Shown piece after piece: positions 32,458-41,792 of a stretch of DNA of 64,000 bases; the stretch's first letter is position 1; every line of letters starts with the position of its first letter. The notes beneath the pieces were generated by a model that searched no databases, was not told the DNA's origin, and saw nothing but the letters and a program-made list of their open reading frames with translations. The position numbers and the translations under genes were made by a program. This DNA is from Phytoactinopolyspora mesophila (lineage in GTDB: Bacteria; Actinomycetota; Actinomycetes; Jiangellales; Jiangellaceae): contig NZ_WLZY01000011.1 in assembly GCF_010122465.1 (NCBI RefSeq), positions 62,001 to 126,000 of the forward strand, given 5' to 3'.

Positions 32458-33441
32458 TCAGCGGCTCCTCCGGGCGGGCTCCGGCCGCGCGGCGTCGTGC
32501 CTGGGTTGTTCGTTCAGGTGGCGCATCGCCCGGTAGAGCATGCTTTTCACCACGCGTGGATGCAGGCGCGACACGATGGCCATGTAGAGCCGGCCGCGCC
32601 GGTTGTGGATCTGGACGATGGTCGTCAGGGTCACCGCATCGGTCTGAACCAGTACCGATGCGCGGAAGTCGAGATGCCCGGCGTTGGTGCCCAGCAGCAC
32701 CTCGTGCGTGTCCCGTTCGATGGTGTCGAAGGCGCGATTGCTCTCCGGCCTGATCCCGACGAGGCGAACCAGCCGGTTGCGCAGCAGAAGCAGCGCGCCC
32801 ACCCACCGCGGCGGTGACCGGAAGATGGCATCGGCCCACACCTGCGGGTCGGTGGTCGCGCCCGGTTGGAGTGTGACCTCGAAGGCGTCGGCGTAATCGA
32901 CCCGGTCCAGCGCGTCCCTGATGAGGAGGCTTTGGTCCGGAATCGGTACCGCGCGCGGTTTAGGGAACTCGGTCAGCCGTCGCCATAGGCGCACCCACGG
33001 TGACCACCGCGCCGGCTGGGCGACCCGGCCGGTGGCGGCCAGTTCGGCGTTGTCGAGGAGGTCTTCGAGTACGGCGTCGTGTAGCCAGCGGACCACTAGT
33101 GGCACGAGCACTCGCATCACGCCCCGCGGACGTGCCTCGAGGACGTGACGGACCACGCACCGGCCGTCGGCGATCGGCTCGACGCTGAGCTCATGGCGGC
33201 CGGTGATGCCGGTCTCGGGGTGGAACGTGAACTCGATCCGGCGTCCGGGCTCGTAGGCGCTCACCCAATACCGGACCTCGCCGTGGCCGCCGTCGGCGCC
33301 GACCTGCAGCGGGCGGTCGAACCTCATCGGGACCCAGGCCGGAGACGGCCACAGCGGATCATCGTCCGATGCCAGCCTGTCGAGTAGGGCGCCCACCTCT
33401 TCGGCGGGGGCGTTGATCGTGCGTGCGTGCACGTTTCGCAT
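32458..33441 (-). CDS. SRPBCC / DUF2867 domain protein
   Basis: A 327-residue cytosolic protein in two halves. The N-terminal 150 residues look like an SRPBCC ligand-binding fold (VRYWVSAYEPGRRIEFTFHPETGITGRHELSV). The C-terminal 170 resemble DUF2867 (DRVDYADAFEVTLQ, FRSPPRWVGALLLLRNRLVRLVGI, LGTNAGHLDFRASVLV). The function is unknown and may involve a lipid or other hydrophobic ligand. GGAGGGAGAG lies before the ATG at 33441. It is divergent from a TetR gene, with three overlapping palindromes between, so TetR control is very likely. Confidence 0.75.
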   Translation of the reverse strand: MRNVHARTINAPAEEVGALLDRLASDDDPLWPSPAWVPMRFDRPLQVGADGGHGEVRYWVSAYEPGRRIEFTFHPETGITGRHELSVEPIADGRCVVRHVLEARPRGVMRVLVPLVVRWLHDAVLEDLLDNAELAATGRVAQPARWSPWVRLWRRLTEFPKPRAVPIPDQSLLIRDALDRVDYADAFEVTLQPGATTDPQVWADAIFRSPPRWVGALLLLRNRLVRLVGIRPESNRAFDTIERDTHEVLLGTNAGHLDFRASVLVQTDAVTLTTIVQIHNRRGRLYMAIVSRLHPRVVKSMLYRAMRHLNEQPRHDAARPEPARRSR

Positions 33442-33453
33442 GGAACTCTCCCT

Positions 33454-33492
33454 CCATACGGTCGCGTATGGTAACCATACGGTACCGTACGG
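33454..33492. promoter_or_regulatory. Three overlapping TetR-type operators
   Basis: CCATACGGTCGCGTATGG (33454-33471), CGTATGGTAACCATACG (33465-33481, perfect about its centre) and CCATACGGTACCGTACGG (33475-33492) share arms. The same protein could bind at three phases about 10 bp apart, covering both divergent promoters. This is the expected site for the adjacent TetR regulator. Confidence 0.8.
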
Positions 33493-34083
33493 TTGGTGAG
33501 ATCGAAACATCAGGGTCAGGGCGCCTCTGGAGCGCGCCTGACCGCATCGGATTGGGCGCAGGCGGCTTTGACGGCCATTGGGGAGGGCGGGCTCGCGGCC
33601 GTGGCGGTCGAGCCGCTCGCGACCCGGCTCGGAGCGACCAAGGGCAGTTTCTACTGGCATTTCCAGAACCGCAAAGCATTGATCGAAGCCGCGTTGCGGT
33701 TGTGGGAGCGGGAGCACACCGAGATGATCATCTCGGCCATGGAAGCCGACCCGGATCCGGCCGCACGGCTACGGAGGCTGTTCACCCTGGTGGTCGGGTA
33801 TAGCCGCCATGACCGGATCGAGATCGCGCTGATGGCTACCGCCGACGACCCTATGGTCGCGCCGGTCGTGCAAGGTGTGACGGAGCGCAGGGTGGCCTAT
33901 GTGGCGGCACAGTTCGAACAGCTCGGATTGCCGGTGGGTGAGGCGCGCGGCCGTGCCCTGCTGGCAGTGAGTGTCTATCTGGGCCACATCCAGCTGGCCC
34001 ATGCCGCGCCCGAAACGCTCCCGCGTGACTCGGGGGAGTGGGAGCGGCACCTGAGCGGCATGGTCGACACCTTCCTTCCGTGA
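33493..34083 (+). CDS. TetR family repressor
   Basis: A 196-residue TetR regulator. The HTH is AALTAIGEGGLAAVAVEPLATRLGATKGSFYWHFQNRKALIEAALRLW, followed by an all-helical ligand domain. The TTG at 33493, or the GTG one codon later, directly abuts the operator array, so the mRNA may be leaderless and the gene self-repressed. Likely targets are the divergent DUF2867 gene and the ABC exporter 112 bases downstream. Confidence 0.87.
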   Translation: MVRSKHQGQGASGARLTASDWAQAALTAIGEGGLAAVAVEPLATRLGATKGSFYWHFQNRKALIEAALRLWEREHTEMIISAMEADPDPAARLRRLFTLVVGYSRHDRIEIALMATADDPMVAPVVQGVTERRVAYVAAQFEQLGLPVGEARGRALLAVSVYLGHIQLAHAAPETLPRDSGEWERHLSGMVDTFLP

Positions 34084-34195
34084 CGGTCCGGACCGCTCCG
34101 GTGATGTAGCGCCGGAGTGTGAGCTGAGTCACTGCCGTTCATGAAGTGGTGGGTTGTCTCGTCTGTAGTTCGTGAGCACGACGGACGGAGACATC

Positions 34196-35116
34196 ATGAC
34201 TGCTGCTATCGCTACATCTGGGCTGGTGAAGGGGTTCGGCTCGACCCGCGCGCTGAGCGGCCTCGACCTGGTTGTCGAGACCGGGGAGGTGCATGGATTC
34301 CTCGGGCCGAATGGCGCCGGCAAATCCACCACCATCCGGGTGCTGCTCGGGCTCCTGCGGGCCGACTCCGGCCGCGCGGAAGTTCTCGGCGAAGATCCCT
34401 GGTACAACGCGGTCTCCCTGCACCGGCGGATGGCCTATGTGCCGGGGGATGTCGAGCTGTGGCCGAACCTCACCGGCGGTGAGGCGATCGATCTGCTCGG
34501 CCGGCTCCGGGGTGGGCTCGACCCGGCCCGGCGGGCGGAGCTGATCGAGCGCTTCGACCTCGATCCGACGAAGAAGGGCCGCACCTACTCCAAGGGAAAC
34601 CGGCAGAAGGTCGCGATCGTGGCGGCGCTCGCCTCCGACGCGGAGTTGCTGCTACTCGACGAGCCGACCGCCGGGCTGGACCCGCTGATGGAAGTGGTGT
34701 TCCAGGACGTGATCAACCAGGTGAAGTCGGAGGGGCGAACGGTGCTGCTCTCCAGCCACATCCTGGCTCAGGTCGAAGAGCTCGCCGACAAGGTCAGCAT
34801 CATCCGGCAGGGCGAGATCGTCCAGTCCGGCACTCTCACCGAGATGCGGCACCTCACCCGCACCACCATCGAGGCGGATACCGGCAAGCCAGTCAGCGGC
34901 CTGGAGGGGATGCCCGGCATCCACGACTTGGAGTCCACCGACGACCGGGTGCGGTTCGCGGTCGACGGTGACCATCTCGCCAGAGCGGTCCGGGCCTTGA
35001 GCCAATTCGAGATCCGCAGTCTGACCAGCCATCCGCCCACGCTGGAGGAGCTCATGTTGCGTCACTACGGCGACGAACTCGCCGTGGCTGGCAACGGAAA
35101 CCGGGAGGAGCGATGA
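34196..35116 (+). CDS. ABC transporter ATP-binding protein (drug/antibiotic exporter type)
   Basis: A 306-residue ABC ATPase. Walker [11 protein letters not shown]-loop region, a signature reading [15 protein letters not shown] (SKGNRQK in place of LSGGQ, as is usual in this exporter group), Walker [13 protein letters not shown] and the H-loop SSHILAQ. ATG 34196 is chosen because GGACGGAG lies just upstream. The stop overlaps the permease start by 4 bases (ATGA). Together they probably form an efflux pump for a hydrophobic drug, under the TetR repressor upstream. Confidence 0.92.
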   Translation: MTAAIATSGLVKGFGSTRALSGLDLVVETGEVHGFLGPNGAGKSTTIRVLLGLLRADSGRAEVLGEDPWYNAVSLHRRMAYVPGDVELWPNLTGGEAIDLLGRLRGGLDPARRAELIERFDLDPTKKGRTYSKGNRQKVAIVAALASDAELLLLDEPTAGLDPLMEVVFQDVINQVKSEGRTVLLSSHILAQVEELADKVSIIRQGEIVQSGTLTEMRHLTRTTIEADTGKPVSGLEGMPGIHDLESTDDRVRFAVDGDHLARAVRALSQFEIRSLTSHPPTLEELMLRHYGDELAVAGNGNREER

Positions 35117-36762
35117 CGGTAACCGCCGTTCGGCAGCCGTCCCGGGCGCCCGCCGGGAACTCTCCCGGTGACGTTCTCGCTGGTACCGGCCCACTGATCC
35201 GGTTCGTGCTGCGCCGTGATCGGATCAAGCTGCCCGCGTGGCTGCTGGGCATCAGCGTTCTGCTGGTTCAACTGACGACGGCGGCCTCCGGTCTCATGGA
35301 GACCGAACAGCAGCGAGAAGACGTCAGGCGGTTCATGGAAGGAGCGGTCGGTGCCGTGTTCGGCCCCGGCTATGGGCGCGACGCGATCTCGCCCGACTTG
35401 TACGTTGCCGGCGTCTACGGCCTCGTCTTCTTCGTGCTGGCGGCTTTGATGAGCATTCAGCTGGTCGCCCGGCACACTCGGGTCGATGAGCAGAGCGGGC
35501 GGGCCGAACTCCTCCGGGCCGCCGTCGTCGGGCGCTACGCCCAGCTCACAGCGGCGCTGACCGTCGCGGCCGGCGCGAACGTGTTGCTCGCGCTGATGCT
35601 CGGCGGTGTGATGGCCGCCAAAGGCTACAACGGCGCCGACGGTTTGCTGTTCGGCGCCAGCGTAGCGGCGGTGGGGCTGGTATTCGCCGGGATCACCGCG
35701 CTCACCGTCCAGGTCACCGAATATTCGCGGGCCGCAACCGGAATGGCGGGCGCGGTGCTCGGGGCGGCATGGGCGGTCCGGGCGGCAGGCGACATGGCTG
35801 ACGACTACGGCAGCCCACTGTCATGGTTTTCGCCACTGGCCTGGTCGAACCAGACTCGCCCGTATGTGGACGGCCGGTGGTGGCCGCTGTTGCTCTCGGT
35901 TGCTCTCGCCGCGGCTGCCGCCGCGGCCGGATATGCGTTGTCGAGCCGGCGGGATGTCGGAGCGGGACTGGTCGCGGCCCGCGCCGGGGTACCCGTGGCC
36001 GCGGCCTGGCTCGGGTCGCCGCTGGCGGCAGCGTTCCGGCTGCAGCGGGCCAGCCTGATCTGGTGGACGGTAGCGCTGGCGATATTCGGTTTCATGTTCG
36101 GCGGGTTCGCAGATCAGATCACCGACACCGACGGCATCAGCGAGGACCGTATCGAGATGTTCGGCGGCTCTGTCGAGACATTGGCCGACGGCTATCTCGG
36201 TGTGATCACGCTGTTCACCGCTTCTCTCGCGGGCATCATGGTTGTCCTCGGCGTGCAGGCGGTCCGGCTGGAGGAGACCAAGGGCCGGGCCGAGCCGTTG
36301 CTGGCGACCGCGACCAGCCGCTGGGCCTGGTTCGGCAGCTACCTGGTGGTGTTGTCGGCCGGGCTGGTCGGGCTGCTGCTCGTCGTCGGGCTGGTAGCCG
36401 GAGCGGGCGCTGCCGTCTCGGTGGGCGACAGCGCGTACATCTGGGATGTGACCGCGGCACACCTGGCGCACGCTCCGGGCGTCTTGGTCCTGCTCGGGCT
36501 CGCCGCGCTGCTGTTCGGTGTGCTGCCCAGGGTGATCGGGGCGACCTGGGTGGTGCTCGGCCTCGGCGTGTTCGTCGGGATCTTCGGGCCGCTGATGGAG
36601 GTTCCTCAGGGGCTGCGCAACGTGCTTCCCACGGAGCACACCGGCCAGCCGCCTCTGGACAGCGTCTCCTGGCCGGCGATGGTGATTCTTCTGGTGATCG
36701 CCGCCGGGCTGATGGCGGCAGGCCTCGCCGCCTTTCGCCGCCGGGACCTGGAGACCAAGTGA
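35113..36762 (+). CDS. ABC-2 type exporter permease
   Basis: A 549-residue membrane protein of the polyketide-antibiotic exporter group (COG3559-like), with about 12 hydrophobic helices in two similar halves; [20 protein letters not shown] and [24 protein letters not shown] begin the halves. The repeated parts [21 protein letters not shown] and [21 protein letters not shown] follow the helices in each half, the cytosolic coupling loops expected of an internally duplicated permease. It is coupled to the ATPase by ATGA. Confidence 0.9.
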   Translation: MTVTAVRQPSRAPAGNSPGDVLAGTGPLIRFVLRRDRIKLPAWLLGISVLLVQLTTAASGLMETEQQREDVRRFMEGAVGAVFGPGYGRDAISPDLYVAGVYGLVFFVLAALMSIQLVARHTRVDEQSGRAELLRAAVVGRYAQLTAALTVAAGANVLLALMLGGVMAAKGYNGADGLLFGASVAAVGLVFAGITALTVQVTEYSRAATGMAGAVLGAAWAVRAAGDMADDYGSPLSWFSPLAWSNQTRPYVDGRWWPLLLSVALAAAAAAAGYALSSRRDVGAGLVAARAGVPVAAAWLGSPLAAAFRLQRASLIWWTVALAIFGFMFGGFADQITDTDGISEDRIEMFGGSVETLADGYLGVITLFTASLAGIMVVLGVQAVRLEETKGRAEPLLATATSRWAWFGSYLVVLSAGLVGLLLVVGLVAGAGAAVSVGDSAYIWDVTAAHLAHAPGVLVLLGLAALLFGVLPRVIGATWVVLGLGVFVGIFGPLMEVPQGLRNVLPTEHTGQPPLDSVSWPAMVILLVIAAGLMAAGLAAFRRRDLETK

Positions 36763-36777
36763 ACCGGTGGTGACGAC

Positions 36778-37713
36778 ATGAGGATCTTCATCGCCGGCGC
36801 GTCCGGCGCGATCGGCAGGCAGCTTGTTCCTTTGCTGGTGGCAGGTGGCCACGAGGTGGTCGGCTCGACCCGCTCAGCCGCCAAAGCCGGCACGCTGCGT
36901 GTACTGGGTGCCGAGCCGGTCGTGGTCGACGCGCTGGACCCGGACTCGGTCGCTGACGTGGTCGCGAAGGCAGAGCCAGAGGTGATCGTCCATCAACTGA
37001 CCGCGTTGAGCGGCCGGCCGCGGTTTCGGCAGGTGAAGGCGATGATGGCCGCCGCCAACCGGTTGCGTACCGAAGGCACCGACCATCTGCTCGCCGCGGG
37101 TCATGCCGTCGGCGTCCGCAAGTTCGTCGCACAGAGCAACGCCATGTGGATGGAACGCGTCGGCGGGCCGGTCGCCGGCGAGGACGGACGGATCGAGCCG
37201 CACCCGCCTGCCGATGTGGCCGAGGCCGTGGCCGCCTTGCGCCACGTGGAGGACTCGGTGACCCGGATTACCTGGGCCGACGGCATCGTGCTCCGCTACG
37301 GTGGCTTCTACGGCGCGGGTACCGGCCTCACCGGCGACGTCATAGCCGACCAGGTCCGCAAACGAAGGTTTCCGATCGTCGGTGGAGGTGGCGGGGTGTG
37401 GTCGCTGGTGCACATCGCCGATGCCGCGGCGGCCACCGTGGCGGCGGTCGAACGAGGCAAGTCAGGCATCTACCACGTCGCCGATGACGAGCCGGCGCAA
37501 GTATGCGACTGGCTGCCCCACTTGGCCCGCGCACTCGGAGCCAAACCGCCGCTGCGTGTACCGGCCTGGTGTGTGCGCTTGCTGACGGGCGCGGGGGCGG
37601 TGAACATGATGACGCAGGCGCGCGGGATCTCCACTGAGACGACCAAGCGGGAACTGGACTGGACGCCGCGGTACCCGGACTGGCGTAAAGGTTTCACCGA
37701 GGAATTGGGGTAG
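36778..37713 (+). CDS. NAD-dependent epimerase/dehydratase (COE partner of ECF41)
   Basis: A 311-residue extended SDR. The Rossmann motif IFIAGASGAIGRQLVP lies at the N-terminus; HQLTALSGRPRFRQVKAM, VRKFVAQSNAMW, a sugar-epimerase-like substrate region and WSLVHIADAAAATVAAV follow. Classical YxxxK is not obvious, as in many atypical relatives. It starts 15 bases after the permease and ends 6 bases before the sigma factor. Epimerase, carboxymuconolactone decarboxylase or oxidoreductase genes beside ECF41 factors are a known pairing, and they are the usual targets of that factor. Confidence 0.85.
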   Translation: MRIFIAGASGAIGRQLVPLLVAGGHEVVGSTRSAAKAGTLRVLGAEPVVVDALDPDSVADVVAKAEPEVIVHQLTALSGRPRFRQVKAMMAAANRLRTEGTDHLLAAGHAVGVRKFVAQSNAMWMERVGGPVAGEDGRIEPHPPADVAEAVAALRHVEDSVTRITWADGIVLRYGGFYGAGTGLTGDVIADQVRKRRFPIVGGGGGVWSLVHIADAAAATVAAVERGKSGIYHVADDEPAQVCDWLPHLARALGAKPPLRVPAWCVRLLTGAGAVNMMTQARGISTETTKRELDWTPRYPDWRKGFTEELG

Positions 37714-37719
37714 CTGGAT

Positions 37720-38643
37720 ATGTCTGTCTCGGAACTGTACGGCGGGCTGCGGCCGCGAGCGTTCGCCATTGCGTATCAGATGCTCGGCAGTGTCGGCGAA
37801 GCCGAGGACCTGGTGCAGGAAGCGTTTCTGCGGATGCATCAGGTTGAGCAGCGCGGCGAGACGATCAACTCGCCCCGGGCGTACATCGCCACGATGGTCA
37901 CCCGGCTGGCCATCGATCAGCTCCGCTCAGCGCGGGCGCAGCGGGAGCAGTACATCGGCGAGTGGCTGCCGGAGCCACTGGCCACCGAGCCGACACCGGC
38001 TGAGAAGGCCGAGACCGCCGACTCGTTGTCACTCGCATTCCTGGTGCTGCTGGAAAGCTTGACGCCGCAGCAGCGGGCCGCGTTCCTGCTACGTGAGGTG
38101 TTCGAGTATCCGTACCCGGAGGTCGCCGAGATCATCGGCACCGATGTGGACAGTGCCCGGCACCTGGTGGCACGGGCCCGAAACCATGTACGGGAGCGCA
38201 GGCCACGCCATTACGCCTCCCGGCGGCAGCGAGAAGAGCTGGCTCAGCGCTTCTTCGCCGCCGCCCAGCAGGGCGATATGTCCGCGTTGGAAGAGATGTT
38301 GGCGCAGGATGTGGCCTTGCACGCCGACGGTGGCGGGAAGGCGCCGGTACACAAGCAGCCGATCTTCGGCCGGACCCGGGTGGCACGGGCCTTGTCGAAG
38401 GGGATCCCTATCCTGCTACGCAGGGGCGGGCGTATCGAGCTCACGGAGGTCAACGGCCAGCCCGGCGCGGTGGCGTTCGACGAGCACGACCAGCTGATCG
38501 GAGTCATGGAGCTCGACGTCGCCGACGGCCAGATCCAGGCGATCAACTCCGTGGCCAATCCTGACAAGCTGCAACACCTCGCCAAGGTCGGGCCCCTCGG
38601 CGTCCTGCTGCTCGCGGGCCTCCGATCAGGCGACGAGACCTGA
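37720..38643 (+). CDS. ECF41-type RNA polymerase sigma factor (SigJ-like)
   Basis: A 307-residue ECF sigma factor. Region sigma2 is FAIAYQMLGSVGEAEDLVQEAFLRM, sigma4 is LTPQQRAAFLLREVFEYPYPEVAEIIGT. A C-terminal SnoaL-like domain of about 100 residues follows. The ECF41 hallmarks are present: WLPEPL in the linker, DGGGK in the extension and NPDKL near the end. In this group the C-terminal domain replaces a separate anti-sigma factor and modulates activity. The partner epimerase is directly upstream. I found no clear TGTCACA-type ECF41 promoter before the epimerase. Confidence 0.93.
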   Translation: MSVSELYGGLRPRAFAIAYQMLGSVGEAEDLVQEAFLRMHQVEQRGETINSPRAYIATMVTRLAIDQLRSARAQREQYIGEWLPEPLATEPTPAEKAETADSLSLAFLVLLESLTPQQRAAFLLREVFEYPYPEVAEIIGTDVDSARHLVARARNHVRERRPRHYASRRQREELAQRFFAAAQQGDMSALEEMLAQDVALHADGGGKAPVHKQPIFGRTRVARALSKGIPILLRRGGRIELTEVNGQPGAVAFDEHDQLIGVMELDVADGQIQAINSVANPDKLQHLAKVGPLGVLLLAGLRSGDET

Positions 38644-38651
38644 GCTCTGGG

Positions 38652-39653
38652 TCAGGTACCGGCCGCATCCAGAGCGGTGAGCTGCTCGGCGGTGAGCTTG
38701 ACGTCGAGTGCCGGCATGGCGGCGTCGTAATGGTCCAACGTGCGCGGGCCCATCAGCGCCACCCGCTCCGGCTCGGTTTGGTGCAACATCCAGGCGAGCA
38801 CCACCTGGCTCGGGGTGACGTCCAGCTCAGCGGCCAGCTGGTCGACCGCGGCCAGCCGGGCGTCGGTGTCCGGTCCCGCGTAGCCGGCCAGCATCCGATG
38901 TCCGGTGCGGCGCTCGGGCTCGTAGGCGCCTTGCAGTATCGGTGAGTAGGCGACCAGCGTGAGGTCGTCGTGCGTCTGCAAGTAGTCCATGTGTTCGTCG
39001 CCGACGACCGACGCGTACTGCCGGCCGGCCGGCGGCCGCAGGTAGGAGTGTTGCTGTTGGACGGCGACCGGCGCGGGCCAGCCGTGCTGCGCGCATAGTT
39101 GCCGGATTCGCTCGAGCCGCCAGGCGCGTACATTGGACCAGCCGATGTAGCGCACCTTCCCGGATTGCACGATGCCGGCTAGCGCCTCCAGCGTCTCCTC
39201 GAGTGGCGTGTTGTGGTCATCCACGTGAACGTAGTAGAGGTCGATGTGGTCGGTGCGCAGCCTTCTCAGACTGCCGTCGACCGCGGCGCGCAACGTGTCG
39301 GCTCCAGCCCCGACGAAACGCACCCGGCTCCAGTCCGTGCTGCCGTCCGCCATGCGCGCGTCGTCGGGATTCTGCACGACGCCGCTGCCCTTTGTCGCCA
39401 GGAAGACCTGGTCCCGGCGGCTGCCCTCGGACATCCAGCGGCCTAGCAGTTCCTCACTCTCCCCGCCGTTGCCGGCCGGCATATGCCACCAGCAGTAACA
39501 GTCCGCGGTGTCGAGGAACGTCCCGCCCGCCCCGACATAGCGGTCCAGCATCTGTCGCGACGTGGCCTCATCGGTTCGCGTGCCCATCAGCATGCAACCC
39601 AGCGCCAGCTGGCTGACCTGCTCACCTGTGCGCCCTAGTTCAACAGTCTTCAC
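38652..39653 (-). CDS. Aldo/keto reductase
   Basis: A 333-residue NADPH-dependent TIM-barrel reductase. Motifs: VELGRTGEQVSQLALGCMLMG, GGTFLDTADCYCWW (catalytic Asp and Tyr in DTADCY), IDLYYVHVDDHNTPLEE (catalytic His region), VRYIGWSNVRAWRLE, and a C-terminal NADP-binding part SQVVLAWMLHQTEPERVALMGPRT. The GTG at 39653 is chosen because AAGGAGCAACAG lies directly upstream. A MerR-type promoter precedes it at 39688-39718. The substrate is unknown. Confidence 0.92.
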   Translation of the reverse strand: MKTVELGRTGEQVSQLALGCMLMGTRTDEATSRQMLDRYVGAGGTFLDTADCYCWWHMPAGNGGESEELLGRWMSEGSRRDQVFLATKGSGVVQNPDDARMADGSTDWSRVRFVGAGADTLRAAVDGSLRRLRTDHIDLYYVHVDDHNTPLEETLEALAGIVQSGKVRYIGWSNVRAWRLERIRQLCAQHGWPAPVAVQQQHSYLRPPAGRQYASVVGDEHMDYLQTHDDLTLVAYSPILQGAYEPERRTGHRMLAGYAGPDTDARLAAVDQLAAELDVTPSQVVLAWMLHQTEPERVALMGPRTLDHYDAAMPALDVKLTAEQLTALDAAGT

Positions 39654-39687
39654 CTGTTGCTCCTTCGTCTCGTTGTCAACGCTTTGA

Positions 39688-39718
39688 ACGCTACGAACTG
39701 GAGCGCGCTCCAGGTCAA
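39688..39718 (-). promoter_or_regulatory. MerR-type promoter of the aldo/keto reductase gene
   Basis: On the minus strand TTGACC (39713-39718) and TAGCGT (39688-39693) are separated by 19 bp instead of 17. The perfect palindrome CTGGAGCGCGCTCCAG (39698-39713) fills the spacer. This over-long spacer with a central dyad is the hallmark of promoters activated by MerR-family proteins, which untwist the DNA. The regulator gene is not in the window. The rest of 39719-39921 shows no gene and must hold the coxG promoter. Confidence 0.8.
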
Positions 39719-39921
39719 CTCCCATGTTCGTGAACACTCTTCCGTGCCAAGACCCGGCAAACGTATTCGTTATCACCGGTGGGGTGCGTTGGAGCGGCCG
39801 AATTGACCCGGAGGGGTAACGCGCCGACCCGGGCATCGCTCATAGCGTCTCTGACAAGCCTGTTCGGCCCCGGTGCGGGGCAGGTTTCGATGAGGCCCTT
39901 TCCGCGACCCGAGGTGGTGCG

Positions 39922-40665
39922 ATGCAACTCCAGCATGAGTTCACGCTTCCGATCCCGCCCGATCAGGCGTGGTCGACGCTGCTCGACGTGGAGCGCATCG
40001 CGCCGTGTATGCCAGGCGCAGCCCTGGATCGGATCGACGGTGACGACTTCTCCGGCCGGGTGACCCTCAAGGTCGGACCGCTTCGGCTGAACTACCGGGG
40101 TGATGCCCGGCTGGAGGAGAAGGACCCACAAGCGCGCCGGCTGGTGATCGCCGCTGAGGGTCAGGAAGCTCGCGGATCCGGCACGGCGAAAGCGGCGGTT
40201 ACCGCGTCGTTGTCGGCCGTTCCGGACGGGACACGCGTCGCGCTGCAAACGGACCTGGCCCTCACCGGCCGGCCGGCCCAGTTCGGCCGGGGCCTGGTGA
40301 ACGAGGTCGCGGGGACGATCATCGGCCAGTTCGCCGAACGGCTCTCCGCTGAGATGAGCAACGGCGGGCTACCCCAGCAAGCGCTGCCGGACGCGGGTGC
40401 CGATGCGCCAGGGGCTGGCAACGGCCGGCCCTCGTCGTCGCCCGGATCGTCGTCGGCGGTGACCGACACCGACGAGAACTCGCTGGACGTGCTGACCCTG
40501 CTGCGTACGACGGTCGGCACCCGGGGCCTGATCGCGCTCGGCGGGATCGCGGCCGTGGTCGCTGCCTTCCTGCTGGGCCGCCGTCGTTCCCGATCCTGGC
40601 CCGCCGCTGACGGCCGACCGCCCGGATGGCCGGCCGTGTATGTCATCGACGCAGGGGAGAAGTGA
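39922..40665 (+). CDS. coxG: CoxG-like SRPBCC protein with C-terminal membrane anchor
   Basis: A 247-residue protein. Residues 1-145 form the CoxG/SRPBCC fold: FTLPIPPDQAWSTLLDVERIAPCMPGAALDRIDGDDFSGRVTLKVGP. A Ser/Pro-rich linker leads to one transmembrane helix (GLIALGGIAAVVAAFLLG) followed by basic residues. CoxG proteins help to mature or anchor molybdenum hydroxylases of the CoxLMS type at the membrane. It opens the catabolic cluster, and its presumed client subunits lie 6 to 15 kb downstream. It overlaps or closely abuts the ligA-like gene. Confidence 0.85.
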   Translation: MQLQHEFTLPIPPDQAWSTLLDVERIAPCMPGAALDRIDGDDFSGRVTLKVGPLRLNYRGDARLEEKDPQARRLVIAAEGQEARGSGTAKAAVTASLSAVPDGTRVALQTDLALTGRPAQFGRGLVNEVAGTIIGQFAERLSAEMSNGGLPQQALPDAGADAPGAGNGRPSSSPGSSSAVTDTDENSLDVLTLLRTTVGTRGLIALGGIAAVVAAFLLGRRRSRSWPAADGRPPGWPAVYVIDAGEK

Positions 40666-40670
40666 TCGCG

Positions 40671-40922
40671 GTGTACGACCTGCAGAAACTGCTCTGGGAT
40701 GTCCGCAAGGACCTGGATCTGGCCAACCGTTTCCGGTCCGAGCCGGACGCGGTGCTCGACGAGTACGGCATCGATGGAGAGGAGCGTGCCGCGATGAAGG
40801 CGCTGGACTTCAAGACGTTGTACGAACGTGGCGCCAATCCGTACCTGCTCTATTTCTGCGCGCTGCAGATCGGCGTCGACCGCGCCGAGTACTACGCAAA
40901 ACTCCGCGGGGAGGTCAGCTGA
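40671..40922 (+). CDS. LigA-type small subunit of an extradiol dioxygenase
   Basis: An 83-residue protein with the LigA (protocatechuate 4,5-dioxygenase alpha) helical fold: LWDVRKDLDLANRFRSEPDAVLDEYGIDGEERAAMKALDFKTLYERGANPYLLYFCALQIG. The small subunit caps the active site of the catalytic LigB-type partner, whose ATG overlaps this gene's stop (TGATG). The GTG at 40671 is chosen over that at 40662 because AGGGGAG lies 11 bases upstream of the former but only 2 from the latter. Confidence 0.88.
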   Translation: MYDLQKLLWDVRKDLDLANRFRSEPDAVLDEYGIDGEERAAMKALDFKTLYERGANPYLLYFCALQIGVDRAEYYAKLRGEVS

Positions 40923-41755
40923 TGGGACAGATAGTCGGAGCGTTCACGGCATCACACTCACCCGGCATCACCGGATTCCCCGAACGCGCCGAGCCGGCTC
41001 AACGAGAGGCCGTCGAGGGCGCGTTCGGTGAGGTCCGACGCCGGATCGAGGAGCTGGCGCCGGATGCGGTGGTCGCAGTCTCTGTCGAGCATTTCACCAA
41101 CTTCTTCCTGGGCAACCTGCCGGCGTTCGCCATCGGCACGGCCGGTTCGTACCTCGGCCCGGTGACGAAGGAGATGGGCGAGTTCCTGGGTGTCGAGCAG
41201 CATGATTACCCTGGCGACGCGGTGCTGGGCGCACACCTGTACCGGTTCGCGCTGGAGTCGGACTTCGACCCGGCGCTGGTTGAGGGCGGCTTGGCGTTCG
41301 ACGAGAACTTCTGCGTGCCGCTAAAGCACCTCGACCCCGGCTCGGCGCTGCCGCTCGTGCCCGTCATCGTCAACGGTGTTAATCCGCCGTGGCCGACAGC
41401 CCGGCGCTGCTACGACTTCGGCCGGATGATTCGCGCTGCCGTGGAAGCGCAGGACGACGCGCGGCGAGTCGTCGTTCTCGGAACCGGCGGTCTCTCCCAC
41501 TGGGTGGGTATGCCGGAGGCAGGCTCGGTGAACGAGGAGTTCGACCGTGATTTCCTCGACCGGCTGGAGAGCGGCGACCCGGCCAGGCTCACCGACTACA
41601 CGCAGGAGCAGATCGACGCCGCCGGCAACGGCGCGCACGAGATCCGCACCTGGCTGGTCACCGCCGGCGCGGCCGGAGTGCCCTTCGACACCCTCGTCTA
41701 CGAACCCGTTCCCGCCTGGCTCACCGGAACCGCGCTGGCCGCGGCCCGGATCTAA
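40922..41755 (+). CDS. LigB-type extradiol ring-cleavage dioxygenase, catalytic subunit
   Basis: A 277-residue class III extradiol dioxygenase. The N-terminal AFTASHSPGITG has the first metal His, AVSVEHFTNFFLGNLPAF the second His region, and AFDENFCVPLKHLDP, LVPVIVNGVNPPWPTARRCY and VVVLGTGGLSHWVG complete the active site. It cleaves a catechol-type ring next to the hydroxyls, using Fe(II). Together with the 83-residue LigA-type subunit it forms a two-component enzyme like LigAB or CarBaBb. The following hydratase-aldolase suggests that the cleaved ring was part of a fused bicyclic system. Confidence 0.9.
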   Translation: MGQIVGAFTASHSPGITGFPERAEPAQREAVEGAFGEVRRRIEELAPDAVVAVSVEHFTNFFLGNLPAFAIGTAGSYLGPVTKEMGEFLGVEQHDYPGDAVLGAHLYRFALESDFDPALVEGGLAFDENFCVPLKHLDPGSALPLVPVIVNGVNPPWPTARRCYDFGRMIRAAVEAQDDARRVVVLGTGGLSHWVGMPEAGSVNEEFDRDFLDRLESGDPARLTDYTQEQIDAAGNGAHEIRTWLVTAGAAGVPFDTLVYEPVPAWLTGTALAAARI

Positions 41756-41792
41756 ACCGACCCGGATCTGAACCAACTTTGGAGGACCACTT

